From Mesorhizobium sp. 131-2-1 (GTDB taxonomy: Bacteria; Pseudomonadota; Alphaproteobacteria; Rhizobiales; Rhizobiaceae): a stretch of 64,000 nucleotides of DNA. The translations under genes were made by a program, and so were the position numbers. The notes below the pieces were generated by a model, which saw only the letters and a list, made by a program, of their open reading frames with translations, searched no databases and was not told the DNA's origin. Positions 45,298-52,702 of the stretch are shown one piece after another. How positions within the stretch are numbered: the first letter of the stretch is position 1; each line of letters begins with the position of its first letter. The stretch spans positions 3,968,501 to 4,032,500 of the forward strand of contig NZ_AP023247.1 in the NCBI RefSeq assembly GCF_016756535.1, given 5' to 3'.

Positions 45298-46389
45298 TCA
45301 GCCAGCGAGCTTGATCTCATGCGGTAGCGGATAGGCGCCCTTGGTGCCGCGCCAGTGCGCTGCGGCAAAGCCCAGCAGGATCAGCGCAAAACCCTGATGG
45401 GTCAGCGCCATGTGCAGCGGCACCTGCATCAAGAGCGTTCCGATGCCGATCGAAGCCTGCACCAGCACGATCAGGAACAGCAGCGTGGCGCGGCGCGCAT
45501 GAGTGGTGCCCGGCAGGCGCCGGCGCGTCGCGATCATGTGCCAGAGCGCCACGGCGAAGACCGTATAGGCGCCGATGCGGTGGACGAATTGCACCGTCTT
45601 GGGGTTCTCGAAGAAGTTGCGCCAGGCGGGCTCGAGCAGAAGCAGATCGCCTGGAACCAGTCTGCCGTCCATCAACGGCCAGGTGTTGTAGCTCAAGCCG
45701 GCGTCCAACCCGGCGACCAGCCCGCCGAGATAGATCTGCACCAGCGCCAGCAGCACAATGACGCCGGCAAGCCGCTGCGTCGAGCGATCGGCGGCGGGCT
45801 CGGAATGCGGCGCCAGCCCCCGCGCCACCACCATGGTGGCAGTGAAGATCAGCGCCGCCAGCGTCAGATGCGTGGCCAGCCTGTACTGGCTGACGGAGAC
45901 GCGATCGACGAGGCCCGAGGCCACCATCCACCAGCCGATGGCGCCCTGAAGGCCACCGAGCATGAGGATGCCGACCAGCTTTGGCCCCAGGCCGCGCTCG
46001 ATGCGGCGCGTCGCCCAGAAGAACAGTAGCGGCAAGGCAAAGACGACGCCGATGCCGCGGCCAATGATACGATGCGCCCATTCCCACCAGAAGATCGTCT
46101 TGAACGCCTGGATGCTCATGCCCTTGTTGAGCTCGGCATATTGGGGGATCTGCTGGTAGCGCTGGAATTCTTCCTGCCATTCGGCGGCGTTGAGCGGCGG
46201 GATCACACCATGGATCAGCTGCCACTGGGTGATCGACAGGCCGGAATCGGTCAGCCGGGTGGCGCCGCCGACCAACACCATCGCGAACAGCACCAAAAGC
46301 ACGACATAAAGCCAGCCGCGCAGCTGCGCCCGGTTGCGAAGATCGCGGTCGCGGGCGGCATAGGGTGCGGCGGCGGTGATGGCGGCCAT
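45298..46389 (-). CDS. ctaA: Heme A synthase (COX15/CtaA)
   Basis: The 363-residue eight-helix membrane protein has [21 protein letters not shown] near residue 40 and the paired heme-ligand histidines, in [10 protein letters not shown] and [10 protein letters not shown] for instance. It oxidises heme O to heme A for cytochrome aa3 oxidase. ATG 46389 has AGGA upstream; a longer form from 46431 is possible. Its position next to the DUF2842 gene is typical for rhizobia as I recall. Confidence 0.94.
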   Translation of the reverse strand: MAAITAAAPYAARDRDLRNRAQLRGWLYVVLLVLFAMVLVGGATRLTDSGLSITQWQLIHGVIPPLNAAEWQEEFQRYQQIPQYAELNKGMSIQAFKTIFWWEWAHRIIGRGIGVVFALPLLFFWATRRIERGLGPKLVGILMLGGLQGAIGWWMVASGLVDRVSVSQYRLATHLTLAALIFTATMVVARGLAPHSEPAADRSTQRLAGVIVLLALVQIYLGGLVAGLDAGLSYNTWPLMDGRLVPGDLLLLEPAWRNFFENPKTVQFVHRIGAYTVFAVALWHMIATRRRLPGTTHARRATLLFLIVLVQASIGIGTLLMQVPLHMALTHQGFALILLGFAAAHWRGTKGAYPLPHEIKLAG

Positions 46390-46541
46390 GGAACTGTCCT
46401 GGTAGTTGAGGTCGCGGGATTGGTGAACCATGGCAGGCCCGGTGGCAAGGCCGGCCAGCGCGGCACGCCGTCGCGCCGCGGATGACGGGTTGCGCGCCCC
46501 TTGCGATCGGCCTAAGCGATAGCGATCAACGAGATCGCGAC

Positions 46542-46757
46542 ATGCCCATTCGCCTGAAAAAGCTGATCGGAACCGTGCTGCTGGTGGCGCTGGTCGTCAT
46601 CTACGCGCTGGTGGCGTCGATCGTGGCGGTTGCCCAGCTGTCGGAATCGAGCCCGCTGGTGCATCTGCTGTTCTTCCTGTTCAGCGGCCTGCTGTGGGTC
46701 CTGCCGGCGATGGGCATCATCAAGTGGCTGATCATCGAGCCGCGGCCAAAGGGCTGA
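46542..46757 (+). CDS. DUF2842 small membrane protein
   Basis: The 71-residue protein has two hydrophobic helices ([20 protein letters not shown] and [20 protein letters not shown]) and a basic start MPIRLKK. It matches the pattern of the DUF2842 family found beside ctaA-type genes in alphaproteobacteria. The function is unknown; a role in oxidase assembly or membrane biology is only inference. It diverges from ctaA. Confidence 0.75.
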   Translation: MPIRLKKLIGTVLLVALVVIYALVASIVAVAQLSESSPLVHLLFFLFSGLLWVLPAMGIIKWLIIEPRPKG

Positions 46758-46877
46758 TGCCCCGGCGCCTGCGAGGCGCGTTGGCGCACGCGGGCTGACG
46801 TCCAACCTCAAATGGATAAGCGCCGGACATGTATCGCTAATTCCACAAGGGCTGACGTTGCGGGCTGACCGGTCCCG

Positions 46878-47747
46878 CTATCTTGTCCGCGGACTTCCGG
46901 GCGAAGCCCGCCGAAGGAATTCCGCAAAGCTCTCCGGTTGTCGGCCGGTGATGGCGCTGAAGTCATTGGATGTGCGGCTGTAGCGGCCTTCGGCGATCGA
47001 CGCGCACAAGCTGGAGAAGGCACGGGGCCAGGGATCATCCAAGCGCGCCGAGGCCAGAGCCAGGTATTCGTCGACGGAACAGGGCCGATAGCGCACCGGC
47101 CTCGCCGTCATTTCACCGTAACAGGCAGCGATTTCGCCAAAGTCCAAGGCCCGCTGCCCCGCAAGCGTGTGGATGGTGCCGGTTCTGTCGGGTTTCGCAG
47201 CCACGGCGGCGACGGCGGCAGCCACGTCGTCGCGCGAGATCGGCGCCACGCGACCATGTCCCGCGGGCAGTACGAGTTCTCCCGACACCTGGCTCGGCAC
47301 GAGCCAATGTTCGAGAATGAAGTCGCAGTACAAACCACATCTAAGAATGGTGGAAGGCACGCCGCAGGCGGCCAGCCGCCGCTCCGCATCCCGGTAGACG
47401 GGCGCGAAGTAGAAGGGCGACTGCCAGTCCGTATCGATGATGCTCGTGAACACGATGTGCCGGATGTTGGCCGCCGCGGCTGCCTCCAAGACGTTGGCGT
47501 GGTGGCGCATGACCGCCCTCGCCTCGCCATCGCTGGAAACGAGGACCATCTCATCGATACCCGCGAAAGCCGCCTTCATTGCCAGGATATCGTCATAGTC
47601 GGCAACGCGGAGCGCGCTTGAGGGCGGCAGGAGTCGGCTTGCTGCCTCGGCGTTCCGGACCAATGCAACCACCTCGCAGCCGAGCGCCGCCAGGTGGCGG
47701 ACGACGGTGCGCCCCACGTGACCGGTGGCTCCCGTGACGAGGATCAT
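46878..47747 (-). CDS. NmrA-type NAD(P)-binding protein
   Basis: The 289-residue Rossmann protein starts MILVTGATGHVGRTVVRHLA and follows the NmrA/atypical SDR plan (HHANVLEAAAAANIRHIVFT, VSGELVLPAGHGRVAPISRD). The active-site Tyr-Lys pair of classical SDRs is not seen, as in NmrA proteins that sense NADP or act as quinone reductases. GGAAGGAGGA precedes ATG 47747. It is divergent from the ArsR-led operon and may be controlled by that regulator. Confidence 0.82.
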   Translation of the reverse strand: MILVTGATGHVGRTVVRHLAALGCEVVALVRNAEAASRLLPPSSALRVADYDDILAMKAAFAGIDEMVLVSSDGEARAVMRHHANVLEAAAAANIRHIVFTSIIDTDWQSPFYFAPVYRDAERRLAACGVPSTILRCGLYCDFILEHWLVPSQVSGELVLPAGHGRVAPISRDDVAAAVAAVAAKPDRTGTIHTLAGQRALDFGEIAACYGEMTARPVRYRPCSVDEYLALASARLDDPWPRAFSSLCASIAEGRYSRTSNDFSAITGRQPESFAEFLRRASPGSPRTR

Positions 47748-47771
47748 GTCCGCTCCTCCTTCCCTTCCCGC

Positions 47772-47816
47772 TTGACGCACACATATCTCAATGGTTATAC
47801 GTCAATCAATAGCCAT
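47772..47816 (+). promoter_or_regulatory. Promoter and operator of the arsR-led operon
   Basis: TTGACG (47772-47777), 17 bases and TTATAC (47795-47800) form a good promoter. An interrupted inverted repeat, ATGGTTAT (47791-47798) and ATAGCCAT (47809-47816) with one mismatch, overlaps the -10 and probable start. This placement suits autorepression by the ArsR-type protein whose gene begins at 47832. Confidence 0.6.
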
Positions 47817-47831
47817 CAGGTTATCAATTCC

Positions 47832-48155
47832 ATGACAAACGCCCACGACCTGCTGTTCAGGACACTTGCCGACCCGACCCGGCGCGCCATCTTCGAACGG
47901 CTGTGCCAGCAAGGAGAGCAGACCGTGGGCGCCCTTACGGCCCAGTCCGGGGTTTCGCAGCCGGCCGTGTCGAAGCATCTCGGCGTGCTGCGACAGGCCG
48001 GGCTGGTGAGCGACCGCCATGAGGGACGACAGACCCACTACAGCGCGCAGCTCGGCGCGCTGTCGCCCCTGATGGACTGGACACGGCAGATGGCAGGCTT
48101 TTGGGAAAGCCGGTTCGACGACCTCGAGGATCTGCTCAAAAGGATGGATCAATGA
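47832..48155 (+). CDS. ArsR-family winged-helix regulator
   Basis: The 107-residue regulator has the ArsR/SmtB winged helix (LFRTLADPTRRAIFERLCQQ, QPAVSKHLGVLRQAGLVSDR). It lacks the CVC metal motif of metal-sensing ArsR proteins, so it belongs to the subgroup paired with SRPBCC-domain proteins. Its stop overlaps the SRPBCC gene start by four bases. It probably represses the operon via the repeat at 47791-47816. Confidence 0.9.
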   Translation: MTNAHDLLFRTLADPTRRAIFERLCQQGEQTVGALTAQSGVSQPAVSKHLGVLRQAGLVSDRHEGRQTHYSAQLGALSPLMDWTRQMAGFWESRFDDLEDLLKRMDQ

Positions 48156-48562
48156 ACGATACCGCCGCTGAAACCCGATCCGTCGTCGTCGAGCGGGAGA
48201 TACCCTATCCGGCGGAGAAGATCTGGCGCGCGCTGACGCAACCACACCTGATCGAGGAATGGCTCATGAAGAACAATTTCAAGCCAGTCGTGGACCACCG
48301 TTTCAGCCTCAGCGCGGACTGGGGCGGCGTCGACTGTCAGGTCCAGACAGTCGAGCCCAACAAGACGCTGTCCTACACCTGGGACACCAAGGATCTCGAA
48401 AGCGTGGTCACCTGGACGCTCACCCCCACGGGCACGGGAACCCATTTGCGCATGGAGCAGACGGGCTTCCGGTCCGATCAGGAGCCATATTATCGCGGCG
48501 CCACCGTCGGCTGGCCGAGGTTCCTTGCAGCCCTGGAACAGGTCCTGGCGCGCTTGGACTGA
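48152..48562 (+). CDS. SRPBCC (AHSA1/START-like) domain protein
   Basis: The 136-residue protein has the AHSA1-like pattern: VVEREIPYPAEKIWRALTQP, LIEEWLMKNNFKPVVDHRF, TLSYTWDTKDLES, and GWPRFLAALEQVLARLD. The fold makes a hydrophobic ligand cavity. Such proteins are very often paired with an ArsR regulator, as here. The ligand is unknown. Confidence 0.88.
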   Translation: MNDTAAETRSVVVEREIPYPAEKIWRALTQPHLIEEWLMKNNFKPVVDHRFSLSADWGGVDCQVQTVEPNKTLSYTWDTKDLESVVTWTLTPTGTGTHLRMEQTGFRSDQEPYYRGATVGWPRFLAALEQVLARLD

Positions 48563-48640
48563 GGCCTGCCGGCGCGCTTCAAAGCCACGCCCAAGTTCAC
48601 CAAGCGCCACACCGCGCATGAAACCAATGGAGGAAAACGA

Positions 48641-49033
48641 ATGAAGATCAAGCTGACCAAAGTGTATGTGGACGACCAGGAAAGGGCCCGGTCCTTCTAT
48701 ACCGACGTTCTCGGCTTCACCAAGAAGGCCGACTTCAGCAACGGGCCGTTTCGCTGGCTGACGGTGGCCTCGTCCGACGAGCCCGAGGGAACCGAGCTGC
48801 AGCTGGCGCTGAACGACAATCCCGCGGCCAAGACCTACCAGCAGGCGATGTTCAAGCAGGGCCAGCCCGCACTCATGGTCTTCACCGACGACATCAAGGG
48901 CGACCACGAGCGCATCAAGGCACGGGGCGGCGCCTTCGCCATGGCGCCGACCGAAGTCACCGGCTCGACCATCGCCCAGCTGAACGACAGCTGCGGCAAC
49001 CTCATCCAGATCACCCAGCTGGCGCGCTGGTAG
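48641..49033 (+). CDS. VOC-family (glyoxalase-like) protein
   Basis: The 130-residue protein shows KLTKVYVDDQERARSFYTDV in the first module and NDSCGNLIQITQLARW at the end of the second. It follows the SRPBCC gene by about 80 bases with GGAGGAAAACGA before the ATG. Together with the ArsR, SRPBCC and DUF1801 genes it forms a widespread small operon type of unknown physiological role. Confidence 0.85.
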   Translation: MKIKLTKVYVDDQERARSFYTDVLGFTKKADFSNGPFRWLTVASSDEPEGTELQLALNDNPAAKTYQQAMFKQGQPALMVFTDDIKGDHERIKARGGAFAMAPTEVTGSTIAQLNDSCGNLIQITQLARW

Positions 49034-49065
49034 GGTTCCCGTCGGCATTTTCAGAGGAGGCTGCA

Positions 49066-49287
49066 TTGAACTTCAGCCAATGGATTCGGCAAATTCATCG
49101 TTGGTTGTCGATCGCCTTTACGGTGACCGTCATCGCCAACTTCGTCGCCATGGCATTGGGGGAACCTCCGGCCTGGGTGGTCTACTCGCCGCTCCTGCCG
49201 CTCTTCCTGCTGCTGTTTTCAGGCCTGTACATGTTCGTGCTGCCGTATCTCGCGAAGTCGGGTGGCGAGCAGCGCGCTGGCGGTTAG
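49066..49287 (+). CDS. Small two-helix membrane protein
   Basis: The 73-residue protein has two hydrophobic helices (WLSIAFTVTVIANFVAMALG and SPLLPLFLLLFSGLYMFVLP) and a basic tail. The start is TTG at 49066, supported by AGAGGAGG six bases upstream. It resembles small inner-membrane proteins seen in ArsR-SRPBCC operons. The next gene begins immediately after its stop. Confidence 0.7.
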   Translation: MNFSQWIRQIHRWLSIAFTVTVIANFVAMALGEPPAWVVYSPLLPLFLLLFSGLYMFVLPYLAKSGGEQRAGG

Positions 49288-49740
49288 ATGGCCAAGGGGC
49301 GCGAACAATCGAAGCTCGCCGCCCAGCGGGCCGGCACTGAGCCGGTCCTGCTTTCAGGTGGCAACCCACAAATCGCCAAGGGCCATGGCGACGCCCCGGT
49401 GCAGGCCTATATTGTCGCCATGCCAGGCTGGAAGCGCGATATCGGCCGCCGCCTCGACGCGCTCATTGAACGCACCCTCCCCGGCGTCGAGAAGGCAGTG
49501 AAATGGAACTCACCGCTTTACGGGGTCGAGGGCCAGGGCTGGTTCCTCGGCATTCATTGCTTCGCGAACTACGTCAAGGTGGCCTTCTTCCGCGGCACCT
49601 CGCTCAGGCCGATGCCTCCGGGTGAGTCCAGGACCAAGGAAACGCGCTACCTCGACATCCGCGAGGACGACCAGGTCGACGAAGCCCTGTTCGCCGACTG
49701 GGTGAGGCAGGCCAGCCAATTGCCCGGCGAACGGATGTGA
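49288..49740 (+). CDS. DUF1801-family protein
   Basis: The 150-residue protein has the DUF1801 (YdhG/YjhX-like) pattern: WKRDIGRRLDALIERTLPGV, EKAVKWNSPLYGVEGQGW and FFRGTSLRPMPPG. The fold is a small alpha-beta domain of unknown role. It starts directly after the membrane protein stop. A second family member follows at 49793. Confidence 0.82.
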   Translation: MAKGREQSKLAAQRAGTEPVLLSGGNPQIAKGHGDAPVQAYIVAMPGWKRDIGRRLDALIERTLPGVEKAVKWNSPLYGVEGQGWFLGIHCFANYVKVAFFRGTSLRPMPPGESRTKETRYLDIREDDQVDEALFADWVRQASQLPGERM

Positions 49741-49792
49741 CCAGTCCGCCGGATGAAATGCGACAACAGCCACGAGGAAGTGACAGCCAGCC

Positions 49793-50191
49793 ATGAAGAC
49801 GAGCGGTTCGCAGGAAAGTAAAACACCTTCCCAGCTGATAGACACGAGAATTGAAGACTTGGGCGACTGGCGGGGCCAGATGCTCGGCCGGCTCCGTGCC
49901 TTGATCAAGGAAGCCGATCCCGAAGTCGTTGAAGAGTGGAAATGGCGAGGCGTTCCGGTGTGGGAGGACGCCGGCATGATCTGCACTGGCGAGACCTACA
50001 AGGCCGTCGTGAAGCTGACCTTCGCCAAGGGGGCGGCTCTCGACGATCCTTCCGGCCTGTTCAACTCCAGCCTAGACGGCAATACGCGGCGCGCCATCGA
50101 CTTCCGCGAGGGCGAGACGATAAACGAGGCAGCGTTGAAGGCGCTCGTTCGCGCCGCCGTGAGCCTGAACAAGTCCAAGGCCAGGAAATAA
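49793..50191 (+). CDS. DUF1801-family protein, second copy
   Basis: The 132-residue protein has the same family layout (WRGQMLGRLRALIKEADPEV, VEEWKWRGVPVWEDAGMI, VVKLTFAKGAAL), but differs enough from its neighbour to be an old duplicate or separate branch. It is the last gene of the ArsR-led operon. The function is unknown. Confidence 0.82.
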   Translation: MKTSGSQESKTPSQLIDTRIEDLGDWRGQMLGRLRALIKEADPEVVEEWKWRGVPVWEDAGMICTGETYKAVVKLTFAKGAALDDPSGLFNSSLDGNTRRAIDFREGETINEAALKALVRAAVSLNKSKARK

Positions 50192-50273
50192 TCCGCCGGG
50201 ATCGACCGACGGCAGCCAAGGTCTGTTGAGATTCAGGTCAGGCCGGCTGGCCTCAACTGGATATCAACGGACC

Positions 50274-51332
50274 TCAGATCGTCACCACCATCTTGCCGGC
50301 ATTGGCGAGCGGAGTCGTCACCCCCGACAGCATGGTGCGGATGTGGGCGACGCTCTGGTAGCGGCCGTTGACCGAGATGCGCGGCAAGGCATGCAGGAAG
50401 CCGGCATGCTCGGCGCGCAACACGCCATGGCGCGTCGTCACCCCCGAGACATAGCCGGCGTCGCTGGCAAAGCCCACCTCGCGGCAGCCGACGGCGCTGG
50501 CATAGCCGTAGGGATAGGCAAGATGGCGCGGCTCCTCGCCGAGCTTGGCCTGCAATATGCGCCGGACGTCGCCGATTTCACGCCGCGCGTCGGCCTCCGG
50601 AAGCCGTTTCAAGTTGAGGTGGTTGACGGTGTGGGCGCCGATCGTCACCAGCCTGTGCGCGGCCATGGCGCGGATCTCGTCCCAGCTCATCAGCGTGCTC
50701 GGGCGCTTCGTCTCCAGATCGATGCCGTTCATGCGCGCGAATTCGCGCAACGTCGCACGCTGGTCCTCCTCGCGGACCTCCGCAGTCAGCCAGCTATGCA
50801 GGCGCGCATTGGCCTGAAGCTTTTTTCCCCGCGTCGAGCAGTCGATCGTCACGGAGCCGTCCGGCGTCGCCAGCGTCAGCCGGTCACGCGCGTTGACGAT
50901 ATCCTCGATCACGTCCCACCAAAGGTCGGCGGCGCCGTCGATCAGGCCGGGCGCGACATAGATGGTGATCGGCGCACTGTGCTTTTCCAGCACCGGCAGC
51001 GCCTCGGTCATGTTGTCGCGATAGGCATCGTCGGCGGTGATGGTGGCGAACTGGCCGCCCTTGCCGCCGTGCTTGATACGTTCGATCGCCTCGTCCAGCG
51101 AAACGAAGGCGTAGCCTTCTGCCTTCATGTCGGCGATGAGGGCATCGAGGAAGCCGGGCGCGATGTTCAGGTGACGGTTGACGCCATTCGGCTTTTCCGG
51201 CGTCGCGGTAACCCGGTGCAGCATAAGGATGGCGCCGATGCCGCCGACAAACGGCTTTGCCAGCGGGGCAAGGCCGGTGTAGCGGGCAACGTTCAGCGCC
51301 AGTTTCCGGATTGCTTCACCCCCGTCGATCAT
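50274..51332 (-). CDS. Polysaccharide deacetylase (NodB fold), HfsH-like by context
   Basis: The 352-residue protein has the deacetylase core: MLHRVTATPE, the Asp-Asp motif ATITADDAYRDNMTE, and the metal motif TIGAHTVNHLNL (H-x3-H). No signal peptide is seen. It removes N-acetyl groups from a polymer or its precursor, as HfsH does in Caulobacter holdfast. ATG 51332 has AGGTGAAGGA upstream and is preferred over the longer start at 51359. It is divergent from the acyltransferase gene of the polysaccharide locus. Confidence 0.85.
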   Translation of the reverse strand: MIDGGEAIRKLALNVARYTGLAPLAKPFVGGIGAILMLHRVTATPEKPNGVNRHLNIAPGFLDALIADMKAEGYAFVSLDEAIERIKHGGKGGQFATITADDAYRDNMTEALPVLEKHSAPITIYVAPGLIDGAADLWWDVIEDIVNARDRLTLATPDGSVTIDCSTRGKKLQANARLHSWLTAEVREEDQRATLREFARMNGIDLETKRPSTLMSWDEIRAMAAHRLVTIGAHTVNHLNLKRLPEADARREIGDVRRILQAKLGEEPRHLAYPYGYASAVGCREVGFASDAGYVSGVTTRHGVLRAEHAGFLHALPRISVNGRYQSVAHIRTMLSGVTTPLANAGKMVVTI

Positions 51333-51422
51333 TCCTTCACCTTTTGCGCCTAGGCTCATCCAGCATGCGACGTGCCCATGCGTACCCCCAGGTTGAGATG
51401 AATACGCCTTAAGGATTGAGGT

Positions 51423-52643
51423 ATGGTTGACGCCACCGCGTCATTTGACGGCAATCGGCTGGCCGCGAGCGAGACATTGCCACGCACCATGCCGGTCGGT
51501 CAGGCCGGCCTTTCGGTGACCGTTGGCGACGGCGCGGCACTTGCAACTTATGCGGGATTCTGCGGCTCGGCGCTGTTTGCGCCTGCGCAAAGTGCTACGT
51601 GGGTAAGCAACTGGGCGCAGGCTGTTCACCCAGACATCGTCGTCGCGACACTCTGCGCCGAAGACGAGCCGGTGCTTGCGCTGGCCCTTGAAGTCATTCG
51701 TCGTGGACCATTCCGTGTCGCCCGCTTCATGGGTGGCCGCCACGCCAACGGCAATTTCGCCGCCACCGCCCCTGGCTGGCTGACAGGCGCCAACGCCGTC
51801 CGATCGCTGCTGACGGCCATCGCCAAGGGGCGGCCCGACATCGACCTCATATCGCTGGAGCGGCTGCTGCCCGACCTCGACGGCATCGCCAATCCGCTCG
51901 CCGCCTTGCCCAATTTCCCGAGCCCGAACCTGTCGCTCGCCGTCGATCTCGACGGCGGCTTCGACGCGCTGCTTGCACGCGCCAGCGGCAAGCGCAAACG
52001 CAAGAAGCACCGCTCGCAGACACGCAAATTCGAGGCGGTCGGCACCTTCCGCCGCATCGAGGCGCGCACGCGCGAGGAGGTGGACAGGCTGCTCGATGCC
52101 TTCCTCGACATGAAGGAGGTGCGCTTCCGCAAGATGGGCATCGCCAATGTGTTCGGCGAGCCGGAGATCCGCGCCTTCTTCCGCACCCTGTTCACCGAAG
52201 CGCTGGCGGAGGAAAAGCCGTCGTTCGTGCTGCATGGACTGGAAGTCGCCGGCAAGCTGCGCGCCATCACCGGATCGAGCCTCTCGGGCAAGCGCCTGAT
52301 CTGTGAGTTCGGTGCGATCGCCGAGGACGATCTCGGCTTCACCAGTCCCGGCGATTTCCTGTTCTTCGACAACATCCAGGAAGCCTGCCAGGCCGGATTC
52401 GGCGTCTATGATTTCTCGGTCGGCGACGAACCCTACAAGCGGCTGTGGTGCGATATCGAGACCCAGCATTTCGAGGTGCTGGCGCCGCTGACGCTGAAGG
52501 GGCGTGCGCTGGCGCTGGCGCTCCGGCAGGGCGCGCGGACAAAGGCCTTCATCAAGAACAGTCCGCTGATCTGGAAGCTGACCAAGATGCTGCGCCGCAA
52601 GGCGGCCGGACAGCCGGCGCCTGCCGCCGAGGACGACAATTAA
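51423..52643 (+). CDS. FemAB/BioF2-like GNAT acyltransferase, HfsK-like by context
   Basis: The 406-residue protein has an Acetyltransf_6-type (BioF2/CelD-like) C-terminal half: EEVDRLLDAFLDMKEVRFRK, FVLHGLEVAGKLRAITGSSL and FGVYDFSVGDEPYKRLWCD. The last is the family signature. Such enzymes N-acylate sugars in bacterial surface glycans. HfsK of the Caulobacter holdfast is of this type. It has AAGGATTGAGG before the ATG. It lies between the deacetylase and the copolymerase gene and probably modifies the same glycan. Confidence 0.82.
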   Translation: MVDATASFDGNRLAASETLPRTMPVGQAGLSVTVGDGAALATYAGFCGSALFAPAQSATWVSNWAQAVHPDIVVATLCAEDEPVLALALEVIRRGPFRVARFMGGRHANGNFAATAPGWLTGANAVRSLLTAIAKGRPDIDLISLERLLPDLDGIANPLAALPNFPSPNLSLAVDLDGGFDALLARASGKRKRKKHRSQTRKFEAVGTFRRIEARTREEVDRLLDAFLDMKEVRFRKMGIANVFGEPEIRAFFRTLFTEALAEEKPSFVLHGLEVAGKLRAITGSSLSGKRLICEFGAIAEDDLGFTSPGDFLFFDNIQEACQAGFGVYDFSVGDEPYKRLWCDIETQHFEVLAPLTLKGRALALALRQGARTKAFIKNSPLIWKLTKMLRRKAAGQPAPAAEDDN

Positions 52644-52702
52644 TCACTTACCGCTGAGACCATTCGTACGATGCCCCGGCAAGCGGCCGGAGAATCGCTG
52701 TC

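Noticed and set aside
46751..46870. Four copies of GGGCTGA within about 120 bases
   Set aside because: The copies are short, irregularly spaced and not part of a longer repeat. They look like chance in GC-rich sequence.
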